Origin: Parerythrobacter sp.
GTDB taxonomy: Bacteria; Pseudomonadota; Alphaproteobacteria; Sphingomonadales; Sphingomonadaceae
Length of the DNA: 64,000 nt
NCBI GenBank assembly: GCA_028289565.1
Contig: JANQPE010000053.1
Coordinates: forward strand, 1-64,000
Direction of reading: 5' to 3'
Positions within the stretch are counted from its first letter, which is position 1. Every line of letters starts with the position of its first letter. Below the pieces are notes generated by a model that was not told the origin of the DNA, did not search any database, and saw only the letters and a program-made list of their open reading frames with translations. A program made the translations under genes and the position numbers. Positions 8,916-20,300 of the stretch are shown one piece after another.

Positions 8916-11006
8916 ATGCTGCGCCAGTACGAACTTGTGGAACGGGTCAAGGGATACGACCCCGACGCCGATGAGGCGCTGCTCAACCGTGCCTATGTCT
9001 ATACCGTGCAAAAGCACGGCACGCAGAAACGCGCCTCGGGCGATCCCTATTTCAGCCATCCGGTCGAAGTCGCCGGATTGATGACCGACTTGCAGCTCGA
9101 CCAGGAAACCATCGTCACCGCACTGCTGCACGACACGGTCGAGGATACGCTCGCCACTATCGAGGATGTGGAGGAGAATTTCGGATCCGAGGTCGCGCGG
9201 CTGGTCGACGGGGTGACCAAGCTCAGCAAGATCGAGGCAATGCCCGAGAACGAGCGCGCGGCGGAAAACCTGCGCAAGTTCCTGCTTGCGATGAGTGAGG
9301 ATATTCGCGTGCTGCTGGTCAAGCTGGCGGACCGGTTGCACAACATGCGCACGCTCCACTTCATCAAGTCGGAGGACAAGCGTCGCCGGATCGCGCGCGA
9401 AACGATGGACATCTATGCCCCCCTCGCCGAGCGGGTGGGCATGTACGAATATATGCGCGAAATGCAGTTGCTGGCTTTCGAGCAGCTCGAGCCGGAGGCC
9501 TACAAGACGATAGCCGGGCGGCTGGAACAGATCCGCAAGCAGGATGGCGGGCAAGTCGATGCGATCGCGCTGGCCATCAAGCAGGCCCTGAGCGAAGCCG
9601 GCCTGTCGGTCGAGGTGAAGGGACGTGAGAAGCATCCCTATTCGATCTGGAAGAAAATGGCCGAACGGCACCTGCCTTTCGACCAGGTAACCGATATCAT
9701 GGCCTTCCGCGTGATCTGCGAGGATGAGGTCGATTGCTACCGTGCGCTAGGCATATTGCATGCCACCTGGCAGTTTATTCCGGGCAAGTTCAAGGACTAT
9801 ATCTCGACGCCCAAGAACAATGGCTACCGCTCGATCCACACCTCGCTGATGTATGAGAACTCGATGCGGGTGGAGGTGCAGATTCGCACCGGCGAAATGC
9901 ACCGCACGGGCGAATTCGGGCTCGCCGCGCACTGGGCCTACAAGCAGGGGGACCGGCCCGACGGCGCGGTCGGCTGGTTGCGCGACCTGATCGAGATCGT
10001 CGATGCCAGTCACGACGCCGAGGAACTGCTCGAACATACGCGGATGGCGATCTACCAGGACCGTATCTTTGCTTTCACGCCCAAGGGGGCCCTGTTCCAG
10101 TTGCCCAAGGGCGCGACACCGGTCGATTTCGCCTTCGCGGTCCATACCGATATCGGCGCGCAAACGGTCGGTGCCAAGATCAACGGGCGGCACATGCCGC
10201 TGCGCACGCCGCTGGAAAACGGCGATGTGGTGGAGATTATCCGGGGTAAGAATGCCGAGCCGCAATTGAGCTGGCTGGGTTTCGTCGTGACCGGCAAGGC
10301 GCGTGCCGCGATCCGCCGGGCGGTGCGGTTGAAGGAACGCGAGGAAGTCGCCGACATCGGACGCAAGCTGTTCGACGAAATCGCCGGTCGCGTTCCGGCG
10401 AAAATCGGCAAGAAGGCGATCCGCGAAGCGGTCAAGCGGCTCGAAATGGAGGATGAGGAAGAACTGATGTTCGCCATCGGTTCGGCCAAGATCAAGGATC
10501 GCACGGTGATGGAGGCGCTCGTCCCGGGCAGCACGGCGGAAATGGACGAGGAGATTGACTGGTCGCAGCAGGGGCGGGCGATCTCGATCCGCGGGCTGAC
10601 GCCGGGCGTCGGTTTTCAACTCGCCGAATGCTGTCATCCGGTACCCGGCGACCGCATCGTTGGCCTGCGCAAGCAGGGCGAACGGGTGGAAGTGCATGCG
10701 ATCGACTGTATCGAACTGGCCAGCGGGATCGATGCCGACTGGCTGGACCTGTCATGGGACAAGCGATCGAAAGGGGCGGTCGGGCGATTGCGCGTCACTC
10801 TTTACGACCGGCCGGGCACATTGGCCGAGATGGCGGGCATTTTCGCACAGAATCTGGCCAACGTGAAAACACTGGACCAGTTCCAGCAGGACCATCCCTT
10901 TACCGGCTACGAAGTCGATCTCGATGTACAGGATCTTGCCCACCTCACGCGTATCATCAGCGCCCTGCGCGCCAGCGACGCCGTGGCGCAGGCGGAACGG
11001 ATTTAG
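8916..11006 (+). CDS. Bifunctional (p)ppGpp synthetase/hydrolase RelA/SpoT family
   Basis: 696 aa; HD motif ALLHDTVEDT, synthetase region, TGS-like and ACT-like C-terminus. Confidence 0.95.
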   Translation: MLRQYELVERVKGYDPDADEALLNRAYVYTVQKHGTQKRASGDPYFSHPVEVAGLMTDLQLDQETIVTALLHDTVEDTLATIEDVEENFGSEVARLVDGVTKLSKIEAMPENERAAENLRKFLLAMSEDIRVLLVKLADRLHNMRTLHFIKSEDKRRRIARETMDIYAPLAERVGMYEYMREMQLLAFEQLEPEAYKTIAGRLEQIRKQDGGQVDAIALAIKQALSEAGLSVEVKGREKHPYSIWKKMAERHLPFDQVTDIMAFRVICEDEVDCYRALGILHATWQFIPGKFKDYISTPKNNGYRSIHTSLMYENSMRVEVQIRTGEMHRTGEFGLAAHWAYKQGDRPDGAVGWLRDLIEIVDASHDAEELLEHTRMAIYQDRIFAFTPKGALFQLPKGATPVDFAFAVHTDIGAQTVGAKINGRHMPLRTPLENGDVVEIIRGKNAEPQLSWLGFVVTGKARAAIRRAVRLKEREEVADIGRKLFDEIAGRVPAKIGKKAIREAVKRLEMEDEEELMFAIGSAKIKDRTVMEALVPGSTAEMDEEIDWSQQGRAISIRGLTPGVGFQLAECCHPVPGDRIVGLRKQGERVEVHAIDCIELASGIDADWLDLSWDKRSKGAVGRLRVTLYDRPGTLAEMAGIFAQNLANVKTLDQFQQDHPFTGYEVDLDVQDLAHLTRIISALRASDAVAQAERI

Positions 11007-11040
11007 CGGGCAGGGGAACCGCCGCTCCCCCTCTTTTTTC
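11005..11040 (+). terminator. Possible intrinsic terminator after RelA/SpoT gene
   Basis: GC-rich hairpin potential (agcgg/ccgct or gggg/cccc) followed by cttttttc. Confidence 0.4.
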
Positions 11041-11133
11041 TTCATTCTTATCCCGCTTCTTTCGTCTCCCCGCTTTCGCGGGAATGACGATGATGGTGGA
11101 TCGAGCCGGGGAGCGGGAGAAGAACGGTGCCGA

Positions 11134-11448
11134 CTAGAGCAGTTCCAGCTCGACCGTCACATCCTCGCCGACTTCCAGTTGCTCTGCCTTGCGCAGTTTC
11201 GCGCTGATAAGCAGGAACCAGTTGCCATCCCGCGACGGGAAGACCGAGCTTTTCCAACCCGATCCGCCGACCCGTGCCCGGACCTTGACCGAGCCGAAGC
11301 CGCGCCTGCTGCCGAATTCGAGACGATGAAGCCGTTCATGGGTGGCGATGGTCTCCGCTTCCCCTCCGGTGATCGTGACGAGATGATACGTCCCGCGCTC
11401 ACCCTGCCAGCGGATCAGCGGTGTGGTCAGGGTGAGAGTTTGAGTCAT
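11134..11448 (-). CDS. DUF1905 domain-containing protein
   Basis: MTQTLTLTTPLIRWQGERGTYHLVTI...GFGSVKVRARVGGSGWKSSVFP...; start moved from 11517 to 11448 because the extra N-terminus is translated repeat. Confidence 0.75.
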   Translation of the reverse strand: MTQTLTLTTPLIRWQGERGTYHLVTITGGEAETIATHERLHRLEFGSRRGFGSVKVRARVGGSGWKSSVFPSRDGNWFLLISAKLRKAEQLEVGEDVTVELELL

Positions 11449-11453
11449 AAACT

Positions 11454-11543
11454 CTCCTCCCTTGAGGGAGGGGTTGGGGGTGGGTGCTTCCGGGCCATTG
11501 GCTTGGCACACCCCCACCCGGCCTCCTCCTCAAGGGGGAGGGG
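11454..11543. repeat. REP-like imperfect inverted repeat (intergenic palindromic element)
   Basis: Left arm ctcccttgagggaggggttgggggtgggtg and right arm cacccccacccggcctcctcctcaagggggaggg are largely reverse complementary; sits exactly between two genes. Confidence 0.7.
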
Positions 11544-11544
11544 T

Positions 11545-12831
11545 TTATTTCTCGTCATCGGTAACGCGCCGCACGGGCACCGGAATATTGCAGATATCCG
11601 CGCCGCCGGCAGGGTGGATGAAGAACGGATCGCGCCGATTGGCGCGCGCTTCGGCGTATTTGGCAAAGGTCTCGCCTTCGGTGGAGAGGTATTCGAAGCG
11701 TACTTGCTCGCTTTCCGGCAAATCACTCACAACGCGCACCGACAGGATCGGCGTGCGCTTCTCCGCTTCTTCATCCGTATAGAAGCCGAGCGTACCACTG
11801 CCACGCGGCAGGCTGGAGAGATGCTCCATCCCCTCGATGATACGCCCGACCAGCGCGATATTGCGGTCGAGATGCCGTGGCGCATGGCCGATCACGGTGT
11901 AGAGTTCGGCGCCCGACCCGGTATCAGGCGAATAACCGCGCCCGACGCCCACCATGCCGTAGCAGTGGATGGGCCAGAAAAACGACTCGAAGACAACATC
12001 ACTTGTTCCGTCTCCGCGGTGAACAAGGCCATATTCGGCGATCTCAGCCTCAGTTGCCTCTGTCTCGGGTTTGGTACGCTCGAAGTTAGCCAGGGGCCAG
12101 CCTCTCCAGAATTCAACCCACAAGGCGTAGCCATCCCGTTGATGCCACCCTTCCGGGAATCGGGTGGATTTCGTGCTCTTCACATCCAGCGGTTCGTCAG
12201 AAGTATATCCTCCATCAAGACCGTAGGCGCGGATGATCACGTCCATCGCTTTTTCGCGATCGGCTTCTGACGCTTTGCGGTCAGAAAACACTGCCTGCGC
12301 CTTTATTACCTCCGTCGTGATTTCGGCATCGCCAGTGGACGCCGTATCCGAAGTTGGTGTGGTGGCACTGCTGTCGGCTTCAGACAGTGCGTTACCGGTT
12401 GCTGAATACGCCTCTTCCCCCATCACCCGCAGCCCCTCGGGCAGCGGTTTCTGTTCGGTCTCGCCGCTTTCGGGATTGTCGTAGCCCGGATCGCCCCATT
12501 GGACGACGTAATTGTCCTGCACGCGGTTGACGCTGATCCCGTCATACCAGCCGGCTCGAGCGAGGGTGCGGATGTTCTCCACCCATCCCTGGCTGAACGG
12601 CGCGGGCATAAGCTGGATCACGACCTTGCGTTCGTTGCCCGCCGCATCGGGCGCCAGCGTCATCACCAGCAGGTCTTCGGGCGGAATGACGCCCCATTCG
12701 CGCGCCGGCGCTTCACCGACGATCTGATTGGGCGAGGGTGCGGGCGCGGATCCGGCTTCGTCCTGCGCGGCGGCAGGGGTGGCGACGGCGAGCAGCGCTG
12801 CTGTGGTGATGATATTTTTCATGGCTTGCAT
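11545..12831 (-). CDS. Cyclophilin-type peptidyl-prolyl cis-trans isomerase, exported
   Basis: 428 aa, signal-peptide-like N-terminus; 'YDGISVNRVQDNYVVQWGDPGYDNPESGE' and 'HCYGMVGVGRGYSPDTGSGAELYTVIGHAPRHLDRNIALVGRIIEGMEHLS'. Confidence 0.85.
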   Translation of the reverse strand: MQAMKNIITTAALLAVATPAAAQDEAGSAPAPSPNQIVGEAPAREWGVIPPEDLLVMTLAPDAAGNERKVVIQLMPAPFSQGWVENIRTLARAGWYDGISVNRVQDNYVVQWGDPGYDNPESGETEQKPLPEGLRVMGEEAYSATGNALSEADSSATTPTSDTASTGDAEITTEVIKAQAVFSDRKASEADREKAMDVIIRAYGLDGGYTSDEPLDVKSTKSTRFPEGWHQRDGYALWVEFWRGWPLANFERTKPETEATEAEIAEYGLVHRGDGTSDVVFESFFWPIHCYGMVGVGRGYSPDTGSGAELYTVIGHAPRHLDRNIALVGRIIEGMEHLSSLPRGSGTLGFYTDEEAEKRTPILSVRVVSDLPESEQVRFEYLSTEGETFAKYAEARANRRDPFFIHPAGGADICNIPVPVRRVTDDEK

Positions 12832-12983
12832 CGTCCATCACTCTGCCGTCTTGCGCAAGCATTTATCCAAGGCTAGACGCGCGCGTTCTTGTTGGCCACC
12901 GCGCTTTGTGCTGCTTGAGGTCGGAGGGGTTCGTACCTGACCCCTGCGCTCAAGTAGCGAAGTGATAGTGCAAACAAGAGTGC

Positions 12984-13074
12984 GGAGCGGTGGCCGAGTG
13001 GTCGAAGGCGCACGCCTGGAAAGTGTGTATAGGGCAACCCCCTATCGTGGGTTCGAATCCCACCCGCTCCGCCA
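12984..13074 (+). tRNA. tRNA-Ser(GGA)
   Basis: GGAGCGG ... CCGCTCC acceptor pairing, anticodon loop ctGGAaa, variable arm, T-loop GGTTCGAATCC, encoded GCCA 3' end. Confidence 0.95.
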
Positions 13075-13140
13075 CAGGGCCTCCTGTCATTATTGGAAAC
13101 GCGATCCGGAGCTGTTCGCTCCGTTTGACGTAACTCGCGC

Positions 13141-13842
13141 CTAGCGATCAGAGTTGACGCGTATGGTGTCAGTTATTGGATCGTAGCTCACTGCCAACCC
13201 GGCTTCGCGTAGTTGACTGAAGCTGACATGTTCAACATCGGGCAGCAGATGGCTGCGCGGGAGATCGGCATTGGCTTCTGCCAGCCGCTCGAGAATCTCG
13301 GTGCGGGAAACGGTAACCGTGGCGCCGGCCAGGATTTTTACGGGAATGGGAGATGCCGCACTACCATTGATGGCAAGCGGCTTGGTGACCCCTAGCGAAT
13401 CCGGCACATCGGCCACGCGCGCAAGATCGTAGTCCAGATTTAACAATCCCCTCGAATCGAAATCGTCAGGAATGCCTTCTCCGCTCGATGGATTGCTGAG
13501 GAGATCGTTAGGCGGAGCGATTTGTGTTGCCGTCACAATGATTTCATCGGGCTCATCTATGCCCGGATCCAGCGATTCCGCCGAGCCGTGCGAACTCGGT
13601 TCGGGCAGCTCGATGCGAATTCTGTAAGGCTCGGCCGGCTTAAGTCGATCCAAAATATTGTACCATTGCCGCTTCAGGCCACCGCCGCTCTCCATCTGGA
13701 TATATGTCACTGGGACGAGCAGGAGCGATATTGCGACAAGAACGAGTCCGGCAAATTTCGGTAGGGGTTTCGAATATACCCTGACTTGCATGCCGATAGT
13801 CCTCAAGCAATACTCAACGAGCCGGTGCGGGGCTTGCTGCAA
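13141..13842 (-). CDS. Hypothetical membrane-anchored protein
   Basis: 233 aa ORF with an N-terminal hydrophobic segment FAGLVLVAISLLLVPVTYI; divergent from the adhesin gene; no family recognised. Confidence 0.5.
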   Translation of the reverse strand: MQQAPHRLVEYCLRTIGMQVRVYSKPLPKFAGLVLVAISLLLVPVTYIQMESGGGLKRQWYNILDRLKPAEPYRIRIELPEPSSHGSAESLDPGIDEPDEIIVTATQIAPPNDLLSNPSSGEGIPDDFDSRGLLNLDYDLARVADVPDSLGVTKPLAINGSAASPIPVKILAGATVTVSRTEILERLAEANADLPRSHLLPDVEHVSFSQLREAGLAVSYDPITDTIRVNSDR

Positions 13843-14397
13843 TTATAAGCAATTGGCCGGGCGACCTACAAGCTCGGCAGTTCCATTGAAAAGCCGGCAT
13901 TATAGGACTGGCACCGGAATGGCCGATATTCCATCACGCGATCGGCTTCGCGAAACCAAGACTGCAGGGCGGGTTATAAAATGATTCGCCAACGCATTTT
14001 TGAAACAGAAGAATTGTTCTCAACCACGCTGAAATTGGAAGGGATCGTATGCGGAAGTGATTCGCCAGAATCACTTGGATTCGGGGAGCGCCACGATGCT
14101 CAAGCCAGTCCCATATTTGACCATACGCTGTCCAAGCACTTGATTACGAATAAGTTTATTTGGTGACCAAGATTGGTAAATCTCCTTGAAACTATGTTCG
14201 AATCCTGATCAACTACTGAGTGTAAGACAGGGCATTCACGCGTTATGCGCGTTATGTGTGAGGATAAAAGCCTGCAAACCGGGTCGTAAAGTAGATGGCT
14301 GAGCAAGTTAAAATGATCACCTAGGGGATCACGGGCGAACTCACTTGCAGGGCCTTCTGATTTAGATCTGCGGGTACAGTGCAAGGTGAAGTGAATC

Positions 14398-17300
14398 ATG
14401 GACTTTCAAGATCGCGACCACGAGAATTCCAGCGATGCCAACCTCCTTCAGGAGCAGGACCAGATAGGTGAAGCTGGAATAAGAAATGTTGTGCTTCCTG
14501 GTGGCCAGGACGTAGTTACCCTGCCGCCGGGCGCATCCCTTGAAGACCTGGTAGTGGAAGGCCGCGATCTTGTTATCCAGCTGGAGGACGGATCGCGTAT
14601 CGTAATTCCCGATGGCGCTGTCTTTGTTCCGCAAATAGTGATCGATGGCGTTACCGTACCGCCTCTTAACGTCGCGCAACTCCTGACTGGCAATGAGCCT
14701 GAACCGGCTGCCGGTGCGCCGGGTAGTTCGGGTGGGAACTTTGCCGATGACGAAGGCGAAATTCAGGCCGCATACGATCTGGGCGATCTGCTGTCCTTCA
14801 CCGATTTCGGTTTCCCCGAAGATCGTGAGGAGGAAGTTATTCCAGCGGTCGGCGAAGAGCCTGAGGTTGTCATCGAAACACCTGACAATCCCACAGGGGT
14901 CATCAATGCGACTGCGACTGTGCTGGAAGAGGGCCTGCCCGAAAGGAACGCCGAACCAGAAGGCACGAATGAGCCGGGCAATGGGGAAACTACGTCGGGC
15001 ACGATAGTGTTCAGCGCCCCCGATGGCCTCTCCGCAGTCACGGCGAATGGTGTTCAGATCGTCGAAGTCGGCCAGCAGATTTCCACCGAATTCGGCGTTC
15101 TTACGATTACCAGCATCGATCTGAACAATGGCGAAATCGGGTACAGCTATACGCTGGGCGACAACACTTCCGGCGATGGCACGGCAGATGCTATCGGCGT
15201 CTCGGTCATTGATGCGGATGGCGATACTGCAACCGCGACTCTTACCATCAATATTATCGACGACGCACCGATTGCCGCAGACGACAGCGGTTCGGTACCG
15301 GCGGCGACGTTCGGCCCTATTTCGGGCGATGTGCTTGCAAATGACACGCCAGGTGCAGATGACACACCGGCCGATGCAGTCACGGGTTTTGCAAATTCCA
15401 GCGGAACTGCCGCGGCAGGCGAGGCCTTGCAGGGTGAATATGGCACGCTGACGCTCAACTCGGACGGCACATATTCCTATGTCCGTGATCTCAACACGCC
15501 CGGCGGTGTAACCGACACCTTCACCTACGACATCGTCGATCAGGACGGCAGCACCTCCAGCGCGACCCTGGTGATCGACATAGCGGACGCCCCGAACGAG
15601 ATTACGTTCGTGCCCGAGGTTGGTGAAGGGACACAGGTAGACGAGGGTGGGCTTCCACCGCGCGGCACCGAGCCGGCCGGGACCGGCGAGATCGCCGATG
15701 CTGATGCGGGTAACGATAGCGACCAGTCGGAAACGACCAGTTCGACGATCACCTTTACCTCGCCAGATGGCCTGGAATCGCTTACTATCAATGGCGTAGC
15801 GGTAACCCCCGGGAGCCTGCCGCAGACAATTGTCGACGACGCGACAGGTACGCTCGTCATTACCGGCTTCACCTATGACCTCGTTACGGGCACCGGGTCG
15901 GTAACATATGAGTTCACGCTGGGTGACAACACTTCCGGCGATGACACATCAGTCGAATTCGATATTTCGGTTACCGACCTTGATGGCGATGTCGCTAGTG
16001 ATACGCTGACGATCAACATCACGGACGACGAGCCGATTGCCGATGACGATACAGGCGATCAGGCGACAGAGGACGCGCCGGTCACAGTCGACGTCTTTGC
16101 CAACGACACTGCCGGTGCAGACGACGTACAACCGGGCTCGATTGCCCTAGTCGGCGGATCGCTAAGCGGCCAGGGCGACGTCGTATATAATGGTGACGGT
16201 ACGTTCACCTATACGCCCGAGCCGGGCGAAGAAGGTACAGTCACCTTCGACTATCAGATCACGGACGGCGACGGTGACGTTTCGACTGCGACGGTTACCA
16301 TCACGCTGCAGGACGATTCCGAACCGGAGATCGCGGTTGAAGGCGACAATGATGTCGACGAGGCGGGGCTTCCCGCCCGAGGCATCGAGCCAGCCGGTTC
16401 CGACGAAGCCAGCGACAGCGAGATTGCTACCGGCGATATCGCGATTGCGACGGGCAACGATACGGTCGGTTCGCTTGTCATCAATGGCGTTGACGTGACC
16501 GGCGGCGGCACGGTTACCACAACGAAGGGCGAACTGACCGTTACCGTCACGAACGGCAGCTATACCTATAGCTATGTGCTGACCGACAACACGCTGACCG
16601 ACCCGGATAGCGATGCATTTTCTCTTACCGTAACCGACAGCGACGGCGACACTGCGGACACGACGCTTGTCATCGCGATAGTCGACGACAGCCCGGCGGC
16701 GGCGGACGACGCCAATTCGATTGCAGCCGGCGAGTTCGGCCCGGCGACGGGAGACGTGCTGACGAACGACACCCAGGGTGCCGATGGTGCGACCGTCACG
16801 TCCTATTCGGGTACGGGCGGTTCAGGCGCAGCCGGTGCGGTAGTACAAGGCGACCACGGCACGCTCACCATCGCGGCCGACGGCAGCTATTCCTATACGC
16901 GTGATGCCGGCACTCCAGGCGGCGTGACGGATACGTTTGAATACACTATCACGGATGGCGATGGCGATACGGCGACGGCCAACCTCGTCATTACCATCGC
17001 GGATTCACCGGTAAGCCTCGACCTTCCCGTTGCGGGTGAAGCCGGCACGCAGGTCGAGGAAGACGGCTTAGCCGGTCCACCGGCCGGATCGGACGCAGGT
17101 TCCGACAGCGAGTTTACTACGGGTACCTTCACCTACTCGGCCCCGGATGGTCCTGCGATAGTCACGATCGATGGCATAGTCGTAACAGGTGCCGGTCAGA
17201 CCTTCACCGGGACATACGGGACGCTCACTATCGTCTCGGTCGCCGATGGCTCCATCACTTATACATATGAACTGACGACCAACACCGATGGCGACGATAC

Positions 17301-20300
17301 ATTCGACGATTTCGTTGTCCGGGTCACCGACCAGGACGGAGATTTCAACGAAGGCGCACTCGAAATCGCAATCGTCGATGACATTCCGACGGCCAGTGCC
17401 GATACTGACTCAGTGACCGAGGACGGTCCGCTGACCGCAAGCGGTAATGTCATCACCGATGCCGAAGCCAATGGCGACAACGGGGCCGATGTCGAGGGTG
17501 CCGATGGTGCTGAAGTGACCGGTGTTGCCGCCGGTAGTTCGACCGGGCCGGTTTCCGGAGATGTCAGCGCTAATGTCACGGGCACCTACGGCTCGCTCGT
17601 GCTCAATGCCGACGGCAGCTATACCTATACGCTTGATAATACCAATCCACTGATTCAGGGGCTCGACAGCACAGAATCGCTGACAGAGACTTTCACCTAT
17701 ACCATCACGGATGGGGATGGTGATACTTCGACAACCACGGTTACCATCACGATTAACGGTGCCGATGACGGCGTAACCATCAACGACCTCTCCCTCGAGG
17801 ATCCGGAACATCTGGTTGATGAGGACGATCTTCCCGACGGCAGCTCTCCGGACGCCGCCGCGTTGACCCGGTCGGGAACTTTCAGTGTCGACGCGCAGGA
17901 CGGGCTTGCCACTTTGACAGTCGGCGGTGTTGCGATCTTTGGTGCCAGTGTGACCTATCCGGTCACCATCACCGGTGATTACGGCACACTGGAAATAACA
18001 TCCGTAACGCCGGTTCTCGATGCGAATGGCGATACGGTGTCGCTGTCGGTCTCTTACGAATACGAGTTGACCGATAATACGCTTGATCATTCGGCTTCGG
18101 GGGAGGATTCCGTCCTCGATTCCTTCGATGTCGTCGCTACCGATAGCGACGGTTCAAGCGACAGCAGCGTTCTTGACATCGAGGTTGTCGATGACATCCC
18201 GACAGTCGAGAACGACTTCGACGAAGTCACCGAAGATGGCCCGCTGACCGCAAGTGGGAATGTCATTACCGATGCGGAGGTGAACGGCGATGCCGGAGCG
18301 GACGTGCCGGGTGCGGATGGCGCCGATGTAACCGGGGTCGTTTCCGGAACGTCGACGAATCCTGTTTCGGGATCGGTCGGTTCGAGTGTCACGGGCACCT
18401 ACGGCTCGCTCGTGCTCAATGCCGACGGCAGCTATACCTACACGCTCGATAACACCAATCCTTTGGTCCAGGGTCTCGATCAAGACGATACGCTGACAGA
18501 GACTTTCACCTATACGATTACGGACGGCGATGGCGACACTGCGACCACGACGCTGACGATCCAGATCAACGGCGCCGACGATCCGATCATCATAAGCGGC
18601 CTTGATGTCGATCCGGGCGAACTAACGGTCGACGAAGACGATCTCGCCGACGGTTCGTCTCCCGATGCCGGCGCTCTCACTCAGACCGGCAGCTTCACGA
18701 TAACCAGCCAGGATGGCCTTGCCGAGATCAAGGCAGGCGGGCTGACCGTCTGGACCGATACCGGCGGTTTCGTCGCGGGGCAGACCATCAGCACCGCGAT
18801 CGGGACTTTCGTAATTACAGGCGTCACACCGACGGAGACCGATGCGAACGGCGATGTCACCGAGGCTACGGTGACTTTCAGTTACGAGCTGTTCGACAAC
18901 ACGCTGACCCATTCCACGGACGGTGAAGATACGATTCTCGAAAGCTTCGGCATCGAGGTAGTCGATACGGACGGTTCGACCGACACCGGTTCGGTCGATG
19001 TAGTCGTGATCGACGATATACCGGACGTCGAAGCTTCGAGCACTTCGGCGCCACAGCTTGTGACCGACGATACGATTGTCGATAGCGGCGGCTCGGACAG
19101 CGACAGCACGAGCTTTGCAAGCCTGTTCACCACCGTGTTCGGCGCAGACGGCCCTGCTGCAACCGATGCGACAGTCTATTCGCTCAGCATAAGCGGCGGT
19201 GATGGCACGGACTCGGGCCTCGACGATACGCTTACCGGTGAAAACATCCTGTTGCGTCTCAATGGCGATACGATCGAAGGCTATCTCGAGACATCGGGCG
19301 ATATCGCATTCACGCTCGCACTCGATCCTGCAACCGGAGTCATCACGCAGACGCAGAACCGTGCAGTTGAGCACGACGATCCGACCGATGGCATGGAGAC
19401 CGCTGCTTCCGGTGCCGCCGAGATGCTCGCGGCCGGTCTCATCAGTCTTACTGCGACCGTTACCGACGGCGATGGCGATACCGACAGCGAAAGCATCGAT
19501 ATCAGCGGTGTCTTTGCGTTCGAGGATGATGCCCCCACCGCCAATGACGACACGGCAACGCAGGCGACTGAGAACCAGGCATTCACTATCGATGCACTTG
19601 CCAATGACGCGTTCGGCGCGGACGATGTCGATACCAGCGATGCCGCCGACGTGTTCGTTTCGACCCAGGCGACGCAGGGAACGGTGACTTACGACCCGGG
19701 GACCGGCCTGTTCACCTACACGCCTAATCCCGGAGCTGGTTCGACCAGCACCACCGACAGCTTCGAATACACCATCGTCGATGGCGATGGCGATCCGTCG
19801 ACCGCGACGGTGACTGTGACGCTGCAGCCTGATTCAGAGCCGCAGGGCAACACGGTTGCGGCGACAGTCGATGATGATGGCTTGGCGGGCAACAATCCTG
19901 CCTCGACCATGGGCGATCTCGATGCGAATGTCGGCGACGATCCAACCGATACGAGCGAAGCAAGCTTTACTGGTACGCTTAGCTTCAATGTTGGCAATGA
20001 TACGCCGGCGGTGATTTCCTTTGCCGCGGCATTGGACGGATCAACCGCATCGGTTGGCCAGGAGACAGTCACCTATTCGGTCAGCGGTAATGTGGTGACC
20101 GCGACGATTACTGGCGGTGCACGCGACGGTACCGCCTTGTTTACGGTAGAGATCACCGACGCTGCGACGGGCGCTTATGTGGTGACGTTGCTCGACAACG
20201 TGCTGCACAGCGCGGGCAATGACGAGAATGACGCTTCGGCATCGATCGATTTCGTCGTTACCGATAGCGATGGCGATACGGCTTCGGCCAGCCTCGACAT

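Noticed and set aside
7977-9671. 564-aa minus-strand ORF opposite MFS and RelA/SpoT genes
   Set aside because: Antisense to two well-supported genes; composition resembles a shadow ORF of high-GC coding sequence.
12962-13144. 60-aa ORF over the tRNA gene
   Set aside because: It overlaps a complete tRNA-Ser(GGA).
13981-14166. 61-aa ORF upstream of the adhesin
   Set aside because: No clear ribosome-binding site or homology; could be leader sequence but unsupported.
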